DNA from: Chitinophagales bacterium
Lineage (GTDB): Bacteria; Bacteroidota; Bacteroidia; Chitinophagales; LD1
Length of the DNA stretch: 64,000 bases
Direction of reading: 5' to 3'
Assembly: GCA_016786765.1 (NCBI GenBank)
Contig: JAEUUZ010000003.1
Location: 124,001-188,000, forward strand
How positions within the stretch are numbered: the stretch's first letter is position 1; the number at the start of each line of letters is the position of its first letter. Shown piece after piece: positions 16,331 to 25,053 of this stretch. Below the pieces are notes generated by a model, which saw only the letters and a list, made by a program, of their open reading frames with translations, was not told the origin of the DNA and ran no database searches. The translations under genes were made by a program, and so were the position numbers.

Positions 16331-17683
16331 TTACTTTTGAGTCTTTTTAAGGGGCTGCCGCAATAACACTAAAAAAGAGGCAAAGAAAGGCATAAGTGGG
16401 ATTTTGAAACGAACCAATGCGCCATAATTAAAACTGGTAAGCCCAACGGAAATACCTAGAATTACAGTAAAGAGCAAACAAAACAGCAAAACTGGCTCTA
16501 CTCCAATTTTACCAATTTTACTTAGCCCATAACTAGAGCTAAAAGCCACTAAAAACAGATAAAAAAAATACATGCCTTCTAGCGAGGATAAAAACATTAC
16601 AGCATTTCTTACTTGCCAAGGAAATGGGCCGAAAAGAGTAATGGCTAAAGCTAAGGGAGATGTTCTTAAAATAGAACCTGCACTAAAATCCATTTCTCCT
16701 AACGAATATCCCGAGCCACCGGATTCGTCTTGTAATTGTGTATGCCAGCTTTGGAATCCTTCGGCTTTTTTAGCCAAGTTATCGGCCGAAAATTCAGAAA
16801 AAGTATCACTTAGCGTTTGGTAAAGCAGAAGTAGAGAGACAACAGAAATTGCAACCAAGAAAGGAGTAAAAAGATATCGAGCTGCGCCACTGAGCATTTT
16901 GTTTTGATAGTTTATTAATAGAAATACGACCAACCCTGGGATTGCTGCTACAAGAATATAGCTTTTAATGCTAAAAATAACATAGGTACACAAAGGCAAC
17001 ACCAGCAGATATTTCAACGAAATATTAAGTTGAATAAAGACCTTATAAAAGGCGTAAATGAGTATACATAGCATGGACAAGCAAATAGTGTCTTTATTAA
17101 CGCTCGATCCCCAAAAAATAACCGAAGGAACTTTCAAAAAGGCAAACGAAAGCCCCTGCGACCATTCCGGGTAAAGCCGACAAAACAAGGTGAATAGTTT
17201 AAATACGGCTATATAGCTCAAGAATCCAAAGGCAAGGTTTGTACATAAATAGGAGTTTAAACAAAAAATACTCACCACTGAAGATATCCTCGCTGTTAGA
17301 AGCGCTCGACTATCAATCAGGATATAGCCCTCTCCATAAACATATGCAGATTTATAATAGACCCAAGCAGGAAAGTTTTCGTATCCGGAGAAATTGGAAA
17401 AAATCACGCGAAGCCCATCGCCAAAGTTTTCAAAGAGCATGTACTCGTTGAAAACGGTACCATTAATGAAATAGGTACAAGAGTCGCCTCCGCGATAATA
17501 GAACGCATAGATTAAATAAAAACAAAACGAACCGAACATTTTATACCAAAAGCCACCGATAAAATATTTTTTATACAATAGGTTATTGTTGTTTTTAGCC
17601 ACTATACGTTCCGCAAGAAAGTAAAACAACAGGAGGTATAATGGCGCAAAAAGATCAACAAGAGAGTAAAAATTTGGCCGCAT
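16331..17683 (-). CDS. Polytopic membrane protein of unknown function (Wzy/EpsG-like candidate)
   Basis: I do not recognise this 450-residue protein with certainty. It has about ten hydrophobic segments spread over its length. A larger extracytoplasmic loop (about 290-335, LAKKAEGFQSWHTQLQDESG) carries Trp, Glu and Gly-rich sequence. Many aromatic residues lie in loops (FYYRGGDSCTYF, WGSSVNKDT). Such a topology, with one large loop, resembles O-antigen or EpsG-type polymerases. It starts 61 nt upstream-side of rlmD's stop, on the same strand, and converges on rffA. The glycan-polymerase idea rests on topology and neighbours only. Confidence 0.7.
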   Translation of the reverse strand: MRPNFYSLVDLFAPLYLLLFYFLAERIVAKNNNNLLYKKYFIGGFWYKMFGSFCFYLIYAFYYRGGDSCTYFINGTVFNEYMLFENFGDGLRVIFSNFSGYENFPAWVYYKSAYVYGEGYILIDSRALLTARISSVVSIFCLNSYLCTNLAFGFLSYIAVFKLFTLFCRLYPEWSQGLSFAFLKVPSVIFWGSSVNKDTICLSMLCILIYAFYKVFIQLNISLKYLLVLPLCTYVIFSIKSYILVAAIPGLVVFLLINYQNKMLSGAARYLFTPFLVAISVVSLLLLYQTLSDTFSEFSADNLAKKAEGFQSWHTQLQDESGGSGYSLGEMDFSAGSILRTSPLALAITLFGPFPWQVRNAVMFLSSLEGMYFFYLFLVAFSSSYGLSKIGKIGVEPVLLFCLLFTVILGISVGLTSFNYGALVRFKIPLMPFFASFLVLLRQPLKKTQK

Positions 17684-17744
17684 ATGTGACCAAAGATAAA
17701 CACTTATTTTATCTATTTATGCGCAACAATAAATCGAAAGAGGT

Positions 17745-19151
17745 CTACTTTGGAAATAAGTCGAGCTGCACTACATTTTCAATATGTGTGGTTTGCGGAA
17801 ACATATCTACAGGTTGTATTGCCGACACACTGTACTTTTCTGAAAGCAATTGCAGATCTCGCGCCTGAGTTGCCGGGTTACAACTTACATACACAATCCG
17901 CCTACTTTCGAGCTCAAGTAACGTTTTTACTACATCGTCATGCATGCCTGCGCGGGGAGGATCAGTAATCACTACATCTGCCTTCCCATGTTTGGCAATG
18001 AACTCTTGGTTCAACAACATCCGTACATCTCCTGCATAGAATGTTGAGTTGGTTACCTGATTTAGCCTGGCGTTTTCTTTTGCATCTTCGATAGCCGCTT
18101 CAATCTGTTCAATTCCGGTAACCGTCTTACAAGCATCCGAAACATAAAGGGCGATACTTCCAACGCCTGTATATAAGTCAAACACATTTTCAGTTCCGGT
18201 TAGTTGTGCATACTCCTTTGTAACAGCATACAACTTCTCGGCTTGTGCAGTATTGGTTTGAAAAAAGGATTTCGGGTTGATTTTAAATTGATATCGACCC
18301 AGTTGTTCAATAATATGATCTTTACCATGAAAAACAATGGGTTCTTGATCGTAGATCGTATCGTTCCGCTTTTTATTCACCAAATATTGTAGCGAGTTAA
18401 TCGAAGGAAATTCTTGCAAAATAAATCGCATAATCGCATTTATCTTTTCCTTGTTGTCTTCCGCTACGCTTAACAACACCATAGTTTCACCAACGCTAGA
18501 TGTTCGAACGATTAAGTTTCGCAGGAAGCCGCCCTGGTTCTTTAAATCAAAAAAGGAGTAATCGTTTGCAATAGCGAATTGTCGTACTTTATTTCTGATA
18601 GCATTTGAGTCGCCACCTTGTAGCCAACATTGCTGAATGTCTAAAACACCAGAGAAGCTTTCCGGCACATGAAAACCAACGCCTCTGCGGTCAAATTCTC
18701 CACCGCCATTAATTTCTTCCAACGTTAACCACTTTCTATCTGTAAAGCCAAATTCTAATTTGTTTCTATAGTAAAAGGATTCATCGCAACCCAATATCGG
18801 ATTGATGTTTTTTACGTCTAACTTTCCAATTCGATTAAAAGCATCTTCAACAATTTTTGTTTTATAGGCCAACTGAGTAGGATAGCCTATATGTTGCCAT
18901 TTACAGCCCCCACAGGTGCCAAAATGTTCGCATGAAGGCCGAATTCGTAATGAAGAGGGGGTAATCAATTGATGTATATCCGCTTCTGCATAAGAACTCT
19001 TGCTCTTTTTTACTCTGATATCTACAACGTCTTCCGGAACAGCGCCTCGAACAAAATAGACTTTACCGTCAATTTTTGCGATGCCTTTACCTTCGCTCGA
19101 CATTTCAGTAATACTAACGCCTTCCAGTATTTTAGGTTCTCTTGTTTTCAT
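17745..19151 (-). CDS. rlmD: 23S rRNA (uracil-5-)-methyltransferase, RlmD/RumA type
   Basis: A 468-residue SAM-dependent RNA m5U methyltransferase. Residues 1-60 form a TRAM domain (EGKGIAKIDGKVYFVRGAVPED). Iron-sulfur cysteines are C74, C80 and C83 (CEHFGTCGGC), with another in LDIQQCW. The SAM motif is FDLYTGVGSIALY, the catalytic region has TDPPRAGMH and VYVSCNPATQARDL with the nucleophilic Cys. The ATG at 19151 is chosen over a TTG three codons upstream. RlmD modifies U1939 in E. coli; Bacteroidota often carry two such paralogs, so the exact site may differ. Confidence 0.9.
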   Translation of the reverse strand: MKTREPKILEGVSITEMSSEGKGIAKIDGKVYFVRGAVPEDVVDIRVKKSKSSYAEADIHQLITPSSLRIRPSCEHFGTCGGCKWQHIGYPTQLAYKTKIVEDAFNRIGKLDVKNINPILGCDESFYYRNKLEFGFTDRKWLTLEEINGGGEFDRRGVGFHVPESFSGVLDIQQCWLQGGDSNAIRNKVRQFAIANDYSFFDLKNQGGFLRNLIVRTSSVGETMVLLSVAEDNKEKINAIMRFILQEFPSINSLQYLVNKKRNDTIYDQEPIVFHGKDHIIEQLGRYQFKINPKSFFQTNTAQAEKLYAVTKEYAQLTGTENVFDLYTGVGSIALYVSDACKTVTGIEQIEAAIEDAKENARLNQVTNSTFYAGDVRMLLNQEFIAKHGKADVVITDPPRAGMHDDVVKTLLELESRRIVYVSCNPATQARDLQLLSEKYSVSAIQPVDMFPQTTHIENVVQLDLFPK

Positions 19152-19198
19152 GATGCGCAAGATAAAAAATTCGGTATATGCCTATTTGAAATTATAAA

Positions 19199-19222
19199 AA
19201 AAGCCATCTGTTTTAGATGGCT
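19199..19222 (-). terminator. Rho-independent terminator after the PpiC-lipoprotein operon
   Basis: AGCCATCT (19202-19209) and AGATGGCT (19215-19222) form an 8-bp stem with a 5-nt loop, followed on the minus strand by a run of T. It lies 26 nt past the stop of the last small lipoprotein gene and before rlmD. Confidence 0.75.
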
Positions 19223-19247
19223 GAAAATTCGCAAATCCTAGGTTGGT

Positions 19248-19427
19248 TTATTTTACAACCCATGTGCCACCGGCCTTTTCACAAACGGTTTTAGTGGCCT
19301 CGTAAATTTCTTTGCTGCTTCCTTCACAATAATAATTATCAGATGAGCCGTTTAGTTCGCAATGTCCACATTTGTTACATGCGCTTAGTGTTACAATCAA
19401 AGAGAAAAAAGCAAATAAAAATTTCAT
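19248..19427 (-). CDS. Small Cys-rich lipoprotein
   Basis: A 59-residue reading frame. It begins MKFLFAFFSLIVTLSAC, a lipoprotein signal peptide with lipobox LSAC. The mature part is short and contains four more cysteines (NKCGHCEL, NYYCEG, TVCEKAGG) and ends TWVVK. Start ATG at 19427 is 11 nt past the stop of the preceding small lipoprotein gene. The two share the form lipobox, CxxC-like pair, later single Cys, suggesting related genes. A terminator follows. Function unknown. Confidence 0.68.
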   Translation of the reverse strand: MKFLFAFFSLIVTLSACNKCGHCELNGSSDNYYCEGSSKEIYEATKTVCEKAGGTWVVK

Positions 19428-19438
19428 TTGTTAACGTT

Positions 19439-19648
19439 TTATTGGGCATCAGTACAACCTGTTGTCATCAACACCTCGCGATAGGCCGACCAAGATGGCG
19501 CTCCTGCAGTTGAGCCGGCACCGGCAACATACTCGCTTTTGCAAACAGTGCCTTTGAAAGCTGCTGTAGAGGAGGAACAGTCCACGCAAGCTTTCTTGCA
19601 GCTCATCATACTTCCAATTAAGAAAAAAGGCAAAACAATACTTTTCAA
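19439..19648 (-). CDS. Small Cys-rich lipoprotein
   Basis: A 69-residue protein starting at a TTG two bases inside the stop region of the PpiC gene (TAA-A-TTG), so it is coupled to it. Its N-terminus (KSIVLPFFLIGSMMSC) is a lipoprotein signal with lipobox MMSC. The mature part has CKKACVDC near the start, then TVCKSEY and a final TTGC. No ATG precedes the signal peptide in frame, so the TTG start is the best choice. It resembles the next small gene in cysteine layout. Unknown function; sorting to the outer membrane is plausible. Confidence 0.65.
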   Translation of the reverse strand: MKSIVLPFFLIGSMMSCKKACVDCSSSTAAFKGTVCKSEYVAGAGSTAGAPSWSAYREVLMTTGCTDAQ

Positions 19649-19649
19649 T

Positions 19650-21614
19650 TTATTTCTTGATTAAAGAGTTGAAAACATCTTTGTTTAAAGCAATAGGATA
19701 GCGCTCGCGAAGTTCTGCCAACCATTTTTTCTCTAAATATTCTTGGTAGTCTGATACCACAAAGCCTTTTGCCTCTTTCAACGATTTTGGTTCCGGTTGT
19801 GCAATGGCCTTCACGCGAATAAATTGGTAGCTGCTGTCGTTTAGTGCAACAACTGCAGTTGTACCCGGTTTCCATTCAATTTTGTCTACAACATCGTACT
19901 GTCCTTTTTCGTATTTACCATTAATCACAGATACTTTGCTTTGCGCATTTGTTAAGTTAAGCTTCAATTGAATATCTCCGGCAGATTTGTTTTTGAGCGC
20001 CATTTTACGAGCAGCTTCAGCAATTTTTTTATCTGAACAATTGAAAATTTCGACATCAGCGCGCTCTCCCCACATATATTTTGTTTTGTTGGCTTCATGG
20101 AATTTTTCGAGTCCGGCAGTATCTTTCAAGGCATAACCCCATACTTTACGGTCGGTTAATTCAAACAACAAAATACCATCGCGATACTCTTTCAATAAAC
20201 TTGCAAACTCAGGTTTCTTCTTGTCTAATTGCGACTCTTCGTACTCCATACATTTTTGAGTAACAAAATTGTCGTAGTACTCGTTCAACAATCCCTCTTT
20301 TGATTTGTCGGATCTTCTACGTCCGTATTTCTCGATAAACTGGGCAAAATCTTTAGAGCCGAAATTAATTCCCGCGAACGAGAATAAGTAGTTGTTTAAT
20401 GGCATTTTGATGCTATCTGCTTTGAACAGTCCACGCTCTAAAGAACTGTCAACAATTGCATAAAATGTTTTACGGTTGGCTACACTTTCTTGGAAGTTAT
20501 ATTCTTTTTTGATGCGCTCTAATAACTTAGTTTTTGCTACTTGTGAACGGGCATCGCGTTCTACTTTTTTCTTGTATTCGTTTTTCACTTCGCTAAACGA
20601 TGGCAATGATTTTCGCTCTAGCCGTTTAATGATGTGCCATCCATAGGCAGTTTGAACCGGTGAAGAAACAGCGCCATCTGCTTTTAGGGCAAAAGCGGCA
20701 GCTTCGAACTCAGGAACCATTCGGCCTGTGCCAAACCAAGGCAATTCTCCATTTTTGCTTTTAGACGTTCTGTCTTCAGAAAAAGCAGTTACCGCATCAT
20801 CAAAACTAATTTTACCGTTCGTTAGTAAAGCATTAATCGAGTCGATGAATCTACGGGTTTCTACCTTTTGTGCTTCAGTTGCATTTTCCGGGAACTTACG
20901 TAAGATATGCGCAACATGTACTTCGCCTTGTGCCGCTCGATCCGCAATTACTTTTACTAAGTGGTATCCGTACATCGTTCTTACCGGCATAGACAATTCT
21001 CCGGGTTTTGTAGTGTATACAGCCGATTCAAATGGATATACCGTTTGAAAAACGGTGAAATATCCAATGTCTCCTTTGTTTTGTTTGGCCGAAGGATCGT
21101 CTGATAATTCTTGCGCTAATTTGCCGAAGTCTTCCCCTTTCAAAATACGCTTACGGATATCGGTGATTTTTTTGTATGCCGCTAGGGTGTCGGCAGGATT
21201 TGCGTTTTCATCGCACTTTACCAAAATATGCGCAGCACGCACTTCTTTCAACGAACGATCGTAAGCTTCTTGAATCAATTGGTCTGAAATTTCTCGATCG
21301 GTTAAATAATTCTTCGCTAATTGTTTTCGATAGCCATCCAGTTCCGTTTTCAATGTGGAGATAGTGTCTAAGTGCAAAGCCTCTGCTTCTTTTACTTTCA
21401 AACGAAAGTTTTCATAGAGTTTCAAGTAATCATTCAACGATTGCTCGCTATAGTTTGCTTGATTGTTGATGTTATTCTTGGTATAAACATATTCAAACTC
21501 ACCAACAGTTACGGGTTGCGAAGCAACAGTAAAAATAACAGCAGACTTATCTGCTTTTTGTGCTTGCGCCAAAAGACTGATTGTTCCGAACGAAAGAGCT
21601 AGTAGTTTCTTCAT
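19650..21614 (-). CDS. Periplasmic peptidylprolyl isomerase with two PpiC domains (SurA-like)
   Basis: A 654-residue secreted foldase. A signal peptide (MKKLLALSFGTISLLAQAQ) is followed by a helical SurA-N-like region, then two parvulin domains at about 131-228 (RAAHILVKCDENANP, GDIGYFTVFQTVYPFE) and 232-335 (VHVAHILRKFPENA, LPWFGTGRMVPEFE, YGWHIIKRLERK). The C-terminal third is charged and helical. Such proteins assist folding of outer-membrane proteins. It heads an operon with two tiny lipoproteins and ends in a clear terminator. It faces the recX promoter region. Confidence 0.92.
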   Translation of the reverse strand: MKKLLALSFGTISLLAQAQKADKSAVIFTVASQPVTVGEFEYVYTKNNINNQANYSEQSLNDYLKLYENFRLKVKEAEALHLDTISTLKTELDGYRKQLAKNYLTDREISDQLIQEAYDRSLKEVRAAHILVKCDENANPADTLAAYKKITDIRKRILKGEDFGKLAQELSDDPSAKQNKGDIGYFTVFQTVYPFESAVYTTKPGELSMPVRTMYGYHLVKVIADRAAQGEVHVAHILRKFPENATEAQKVETRRFIDSINALLTNGKISFDDAVTAFSEDRTSKSKNGELPWFGTGRMVPEFEAAAFALKADGAVSSPVQTAYGWHIIKRLERKSLPSFSEVKNEYKKKVERDARSQVAKTKLLERIKKEYNFQESVANRKTFYAIVDSSLERGLFKADSIKMPLNNYLFSFAGINFGSKDFAQFIEKYGRRRSDKSKEGLLNEYYDNFVTQKCMEYEESQLDKKKPEFASLLKEYRDGILLFELTDRKVWGYALKDTAGLEKFHEANKTKYMWGERADVEIFNCSDKKIAEAARKMALKNKSAGDIQLKLNLTNAQSKVSVINGKYEKGQYDVVDKIEWKPGTTAVVALNDSSYQFIRVKAIAQPEPKSLKEAKGFVVSDYQEYLEKKWLAELRERYPIALNKDVFNSLIKK

Positions 21615-21785
21615 GTATTACTGGTTTTGAGGTAAATGTGCATTATCTGTTGAATGTTTCAAAAAATAGGTCGTGAAAATAAAAAATTTTAACGCTGTTT
21701 TAGATGATATTTAGGGAATGCGCTAAAATCACAAATTAAGATGTGCTTTATTGTTGTACTTTTCCGTTTAAACAGCAATAGCAGC

Positions 21786-22238
21786 GTGATCGATAAGTTT
21801 AAATACGAAAAACTCACCAATTTCTGTGCTTACAGTGAGCGCTGCCGCAAAGACGTTGCCGAGAAATGCCGAAAACTAGAGATACCGCAGGAAGAATTTA
21901 GCGCCTATTTGCAGCTGTTGGAAGAAGATGGTTTTTTATCGGAAAAGCGATATGCGGCCTCGTTCGTTCGTTCGAAAGCCAACCGCAGTTGGGGACCAAA
22001 AAAGATTGAAATGGGATTAAAAGCCAAAGGCATATCTGTAGAAGTTTTCCAGCCATTGATTGAAGACCTTCAAAAGCCGTTGTTAATTGAAAAAATGCAG
22101 GTATTAATCGATCGAAAAGTTAAGTCAATTAAAGGCGAAACCGCTTCCGATAGAAAACAAAAGCTAATTCGTTTTCTTTTGGGCAAAGGCTTTGCATATG
22201 ATTTGATTAAAGAAGCAATAGGAACTAGGTCGTTTTAA
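21786..22238 (+). CDS. recX: RecX family regulatory protein
   Basis: RecX modulates RecA filaments. The protein is 150 residues from the GTG at 21786 (VIDKFKYEKL), with three-helix repeats typical of the family: NFCAYSERCRKDVAEKC, LEEDGFLSEKRYAASFVRSKA, WGPKKIEMGLKAKGIS, and RKQKLIRFLLGKGFAYDLI. An in-frame ATG at 21741 would add 15 residues (MCFIVVLF...) that do not look like RecX, so I prefer the GTG, though this is not certain. It is divergent from the PpiC gene, with no recA nearby. Its 3' end overlaps the convergent DUF167 gene by 14 nt. Confidence 0.85.
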   Translation: MIDKFKYEKLTNFCAYSERCRKDVAEKCRKLEIPQEEFSAYLQLLEEDGFLSEKRYAASFVRSKANRSWGPKKIEMGLKAKGISVEVFQPLIEDLQKPLLIEKMQVLIDRKVKSIKGETASDRKQKLIRFLLGKGFAYDLIKEAIGTRSF

Positions 22239-22494
22239 TACTTGCGTTCAGCTTTTCAAGAACAACATCCTCGTCTGCAGCAATTTGCAACGTTTTAAAA
22301 GCGCTCGTTTCTCCTTTGGCTACATCAATGCTTGATTTGGGTATGCCGATAACCTTCGCGAGAAAGGAAACTAAATACCTATTGGCTTTACCTTCAATGG
22401 GTTGTTCTCTGATACGCACCTTGTAGCCGCCATCCGGTTCTTTTTCTATAGTATCTATTCTTGAATTTGGTTTAACTTTGACCCGTAGTATCAT
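22225..22494 (-). CDS. DUF167/YggU family protein
   Basis: An 89-residue protein of the YggU/DUF167 family. The pattern MILRVKVKPNSRIDTI, YKVRIREQPIEGKANRYLVSFLAKVIGI and VAKGETSAFKTLQI is diagnostic, including the conserved PxEGKAN-like core. The family is widespread with no settled function. It overlaps the end of recX by 14 nt in convergent orientation and is divergent from the lysyl-oxidase-like gene. Confidence 0.9.
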   Translation of the reverse strand: MILRVKVKPNSRIDTIEKEPDGGYKVRIREQPIEGKANRYLVSFLAKVIGIPKSSIDVAKGETSAFKTLQIAADEDVVLEKLNASIKTT

Positions 22495-22517
22495 TTTATA
22501 AATATAGTATTTCGAAC

Positions 22518-24392
22518 ATGAAAACAGTATTCACCACGCTTTTTACCGCTATGGTTTTGCTGTTGAATGCGCAGGTTTTTTCCGATACTATTGGTGGATT
22601 AATCCCCGATCACAGCATCAGCGGAGCGAAGTTTTATTTACCGGTTGCCCTTCCTCAAACGGCTATTGATTCTGCATTCGGACTGAAGATGATTATGTTC
22701 GACATTAGGCATCCTAAGGTGCAAGATTTAATCGTAACCCTAATTGCACCCGATGGAACTACAGTAGAGCTCGTGAATGCTGCAGGAGGAAGCTTCGGCA
22801 AAAATTTCGACAGTACTTTTTTTTCGATGAGTGCCACACGAACGGCATTAATGGTTGTTGCCGCACAACAAGATTCCTTCGCGTTTCGAGATACTTTTTA
22901 CCCACGGCAAAATATTGGTTTTGTAAATAACGGACAAAATCCGAATGGTACTTGGAAGTTGGCGGTGAATGACGGGATTCAAAACGACAGCGGTTTTGTA
23001 CGGAGCTGGAGTTTACATTTCGGCTCATCGGCTCCTGCTCCTAAACTCACCACCAATGCACTTTGCAATATTTTTAATGCAACAAATTGTGCTTGTCCGG
23101 ATAGTACAGTTCAACAAAATTGTTGGCTGTTGCCCGATATGGTGATTTCCAAAAATTGGTTTTCTGATTCAGCGTTAGGCTTTGGACATTATTTGGAAAA
23201 ACCGCAGCGTGTTAGCGTGAGCAACATGCTTGCAAACATTGGCTTTGGGCCGCTTGAACTCGTTGGCACCGGGCAATGGTATTGTGGCGATAGTGTGGTG
23301 GGAGGCGTGCAACAATGTCCGGACGGTAGTTATTCCAAACAAAAAGTAAATCAGCGGATTTATATCAAAAACAGTTTTGGGTTTTTCGATTATAAAGACA
23401 CGCTAATCGGCACCATGGGTTTCCATGCAGCTTTGGGGCATCAGCATTTGCATGTCGATAACATTACAGAAAACAGTTTGCGTATTGGTGGTCCGGAAAC
23501 CGATCCTTTGCAATGGCCTATGCTTGCCCGCGGAGAAAAAGTTTCGTTCGCCATCTACGATCATTTGCGCTGCGACAATACGTTTGAAGCATGTGAATAC
23601 AACAACAAAATTTACACCTCGTCCGATTTTCATAATGCCGGACTAGGAGCTACTTATGGCGCTACCGGCTTTTCCATGCAAGGCATTTCAGTGGGCTATG
23701 CCGATTTGTATGAGTATAACCTCGATGGACAAAGCATTGCGCTCGACTCTTCGCTTTGTAATGGTGATTATTACATCTTTGCCAACTTTGATCCGCTGCA
23801 GCGTATTGCCGATTTGAACCGCGACAATAATGTGGTGTACGGAAAAATTACCCTAACCCAACAAAGGAGCAACTGTTGCGAAGCTGCTTTTCAAATCGAC
23901 ACCATTGATTGGACGAATCGTGTTTTTCGCTTTATCGATCGAAGTAAGTCAATTCCCGATGAATGGCATTGGACCTTTGGTGATGGCGATTCCAGCACAG
24001 CGCAATTTCCGGTACATCAATATAAAGCAAACAGCAGCTTTGCAGTGCATCTAAAAACAAAAACGAATCAAGGTTGCGAGGCCGATATATGGCAAACGCT
24101 GGACTTGCCGAAGGGTTTAGGAATTAACACGTCTGCTATTCTTTCTTCAGTTGCTGTTTACCCAAATCCAAGCAAAGCAATCTTTCATATTGCCTTGGAA
24201 CACGAAGAAAAGTCGCCTGTTGCCATTGATGTTATTGACGTTCAGGGCAAAACCATCGCACATCATGAAACTGGCAAAAATATATCAGACAAAAAATATA
24301 GTTTTGACCTACGCATCGAAGATGCCGGAGTTTACATACTGATTATCAAGACGAATGACGCTGTGAAGCAAATCAAATTGGTGAAAGAATAA
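22518..24392 (+). CDS. T9SS-exported lysyl-oxidase-like protein (P domain + lysyl oxidase + PKD)
   Basis: A 624-residue secreted multidomain protein. After the signal peptide (to about 19) comes a proprotein-convertase P domain (about 22-170; ending GFVRSWSLHFG). Residues 203-446 look like a lysyl oxidase: NCWLLPDMVIS, the copper-type motif GHQHLH with His 308, 310 and 312, and the closing strand GDYYIFANFDPLQRIADLNRDNN. A PKD domain follows (about 470-520, WHWTFGDGDSSTAQFP), then a T9SS type A sorting domain (about 546-624, VAVYPNPSKAIF). Lysyl oxidases make reactive aldehydes from lysines and crosslink proteins. Whether the cofactor-forming Tyr/Lys pair is present cannot be settled by eye. 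It is cotranscribed closely with the Nfu gene 4 nt downstream. Confidence 0.83.
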   Translation: MKTVFTTLFTAMVLLLNAQVFSDTIGGLIPDHSISGAKFYLPVALPQTAIDSAFGLKMIMFDIRHPKVQDLIVTLIAPDGTTVELVNAAGGSFGKNFDSTFFSMSATRTALMVVAAQQDSFAFRDTFYPRQNIGFVNNGQNPNGTWKLAVNDGIQNDSGFVRSWSLHFGSSAPAPKLTTNALCNIFNATNCACPDSTVQQNCWLLPDMVISKNWFSDSALGFGHYLEKPQRVSVSNMLANIGFGPLELVGTGQWYCGDSVVGGVQQCPDGSYSKQKVNQRIYIKNSFGFFDYKDTLIGTMGFHAALGHQHLHVDNITENSLRIGGPETDPLQWPMLARGEKVSFAIYDHLRCDNTFEACEYNNKIYTSSDFHNAGLGATYGATGFSMQGISVGYADLYEYNLDGQSIALDSSLCNGDYYIFANFDPLQRIADLNRDNNVVYGKITLTQQRSNCCEAAFQIDTIDWTNRVFRFIDRSKSIPDEWHWTFGDGDSSTAQFPVHQYKANSSFAVHLKTKTNQGCEADIWQTLDLPKGLGINTSAILSSVAVYPNPSKAIFHIALEHEEKSPVAIDVIDVQGKTIAHHETGKNISDKKYSFDLRIEDAGVYILIIKTNDAVKQIKLVKE

Positions 24393-24396
24393 GTAT

Positions 24397-25011
24397 ATGT
24401 CAATCTTATCAACGTTGAAAAAATTTATGGAAAAGAAAGAAACAATGAACCTGGAAATTTATCAGGAAGCTACACCTAACCCCGAGAGTTTGAAATTTGT
24501 AACCAACTTACATTTGCTACCGAACTATTATGCCGAGTTCAAATCAGCAGAAGCTTGCAGTGAATCGGAATTGGCGGCTAAGCTATTTACTGTGCCTTTC
24601 GTGCAGTCGGTTTTTATATCGAATAACTTTTTAACCATTACAAAAAAACCCGACTACGATTGGTATGAAATTACCCCGGAGTTGAAAGAAGTAATTAAGC
24701 AGTTTGTGTATTCCGATCGCCCTATTGTGAGTAATGCTTTGTTGGAAAAAGGCGAAGCTCCTAAGGCACAAGCTAGCGATGATCCGGAAGCAAAAATTAA
24801 AGACTTGTTAGACAAGTATGTAAGACCTGCGGTAGAAGGCGATGGAGGTTACATAGAGTTTCGCAGTTTTTCGGAAGGTGTAGTGCGTCTTTCTTTGCAA
24901 GGTTCTTGCAGTGGTTGTCCTTCTGCAGCGATGACCTTGAAAGGGGGTATTGAAGGTCTTTTGAAGCGAATGGTGCCGGAAGTAACGGAGGTGATTGCCG
25001 TTGAAGAATAA
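24397..25011 (+). CDS. Nfu-type iron-sulfur scaffold protein
   Basis: A 204-residue protein with an N-terminal Nfu_N domain (LEIYQEATPNPESLKFVTN) and a C-terminal NifU-like domain (about 130-200) carrying the Fe-S ligand motif CSGCPSAAM. It carries or delivers [4Fe-4S] clusters to target proteins. The ATG at 24397 gives a short leader (MSILSTLKKF) that might be dispensable; an internal ATG at 24445 would start just before the domain. The gene begins 4 nt after the lysyl-oxidase-like gene and 42 nt before paaB, and may serve the Fe-S reductase of the Paa complex, though that is a guess. Confidence 0.92.
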   Translation: MSILSTLKKFMEKKETMNLEIYQEATPNPESLKFVTNLHLLPNYYAEFKSAEACSESELAAKLFTVPFVQSVFISNNFLTITKKPDYDWYEITPELKEVIKQFVYSDRPIVSNALLEKGEAPKAQASDDPEAKIKDLLDKYVRPAVEGDGGYIEFRSFSEGVVRLSLQGSCSGCPSAAMTLKGGIEGLLKRMVPEVTEVIAVEE

Positions 25012-25053
25012 GTTTTTTGAATCCAATTTGAGTATTTCTATAGCCAGAATAGT

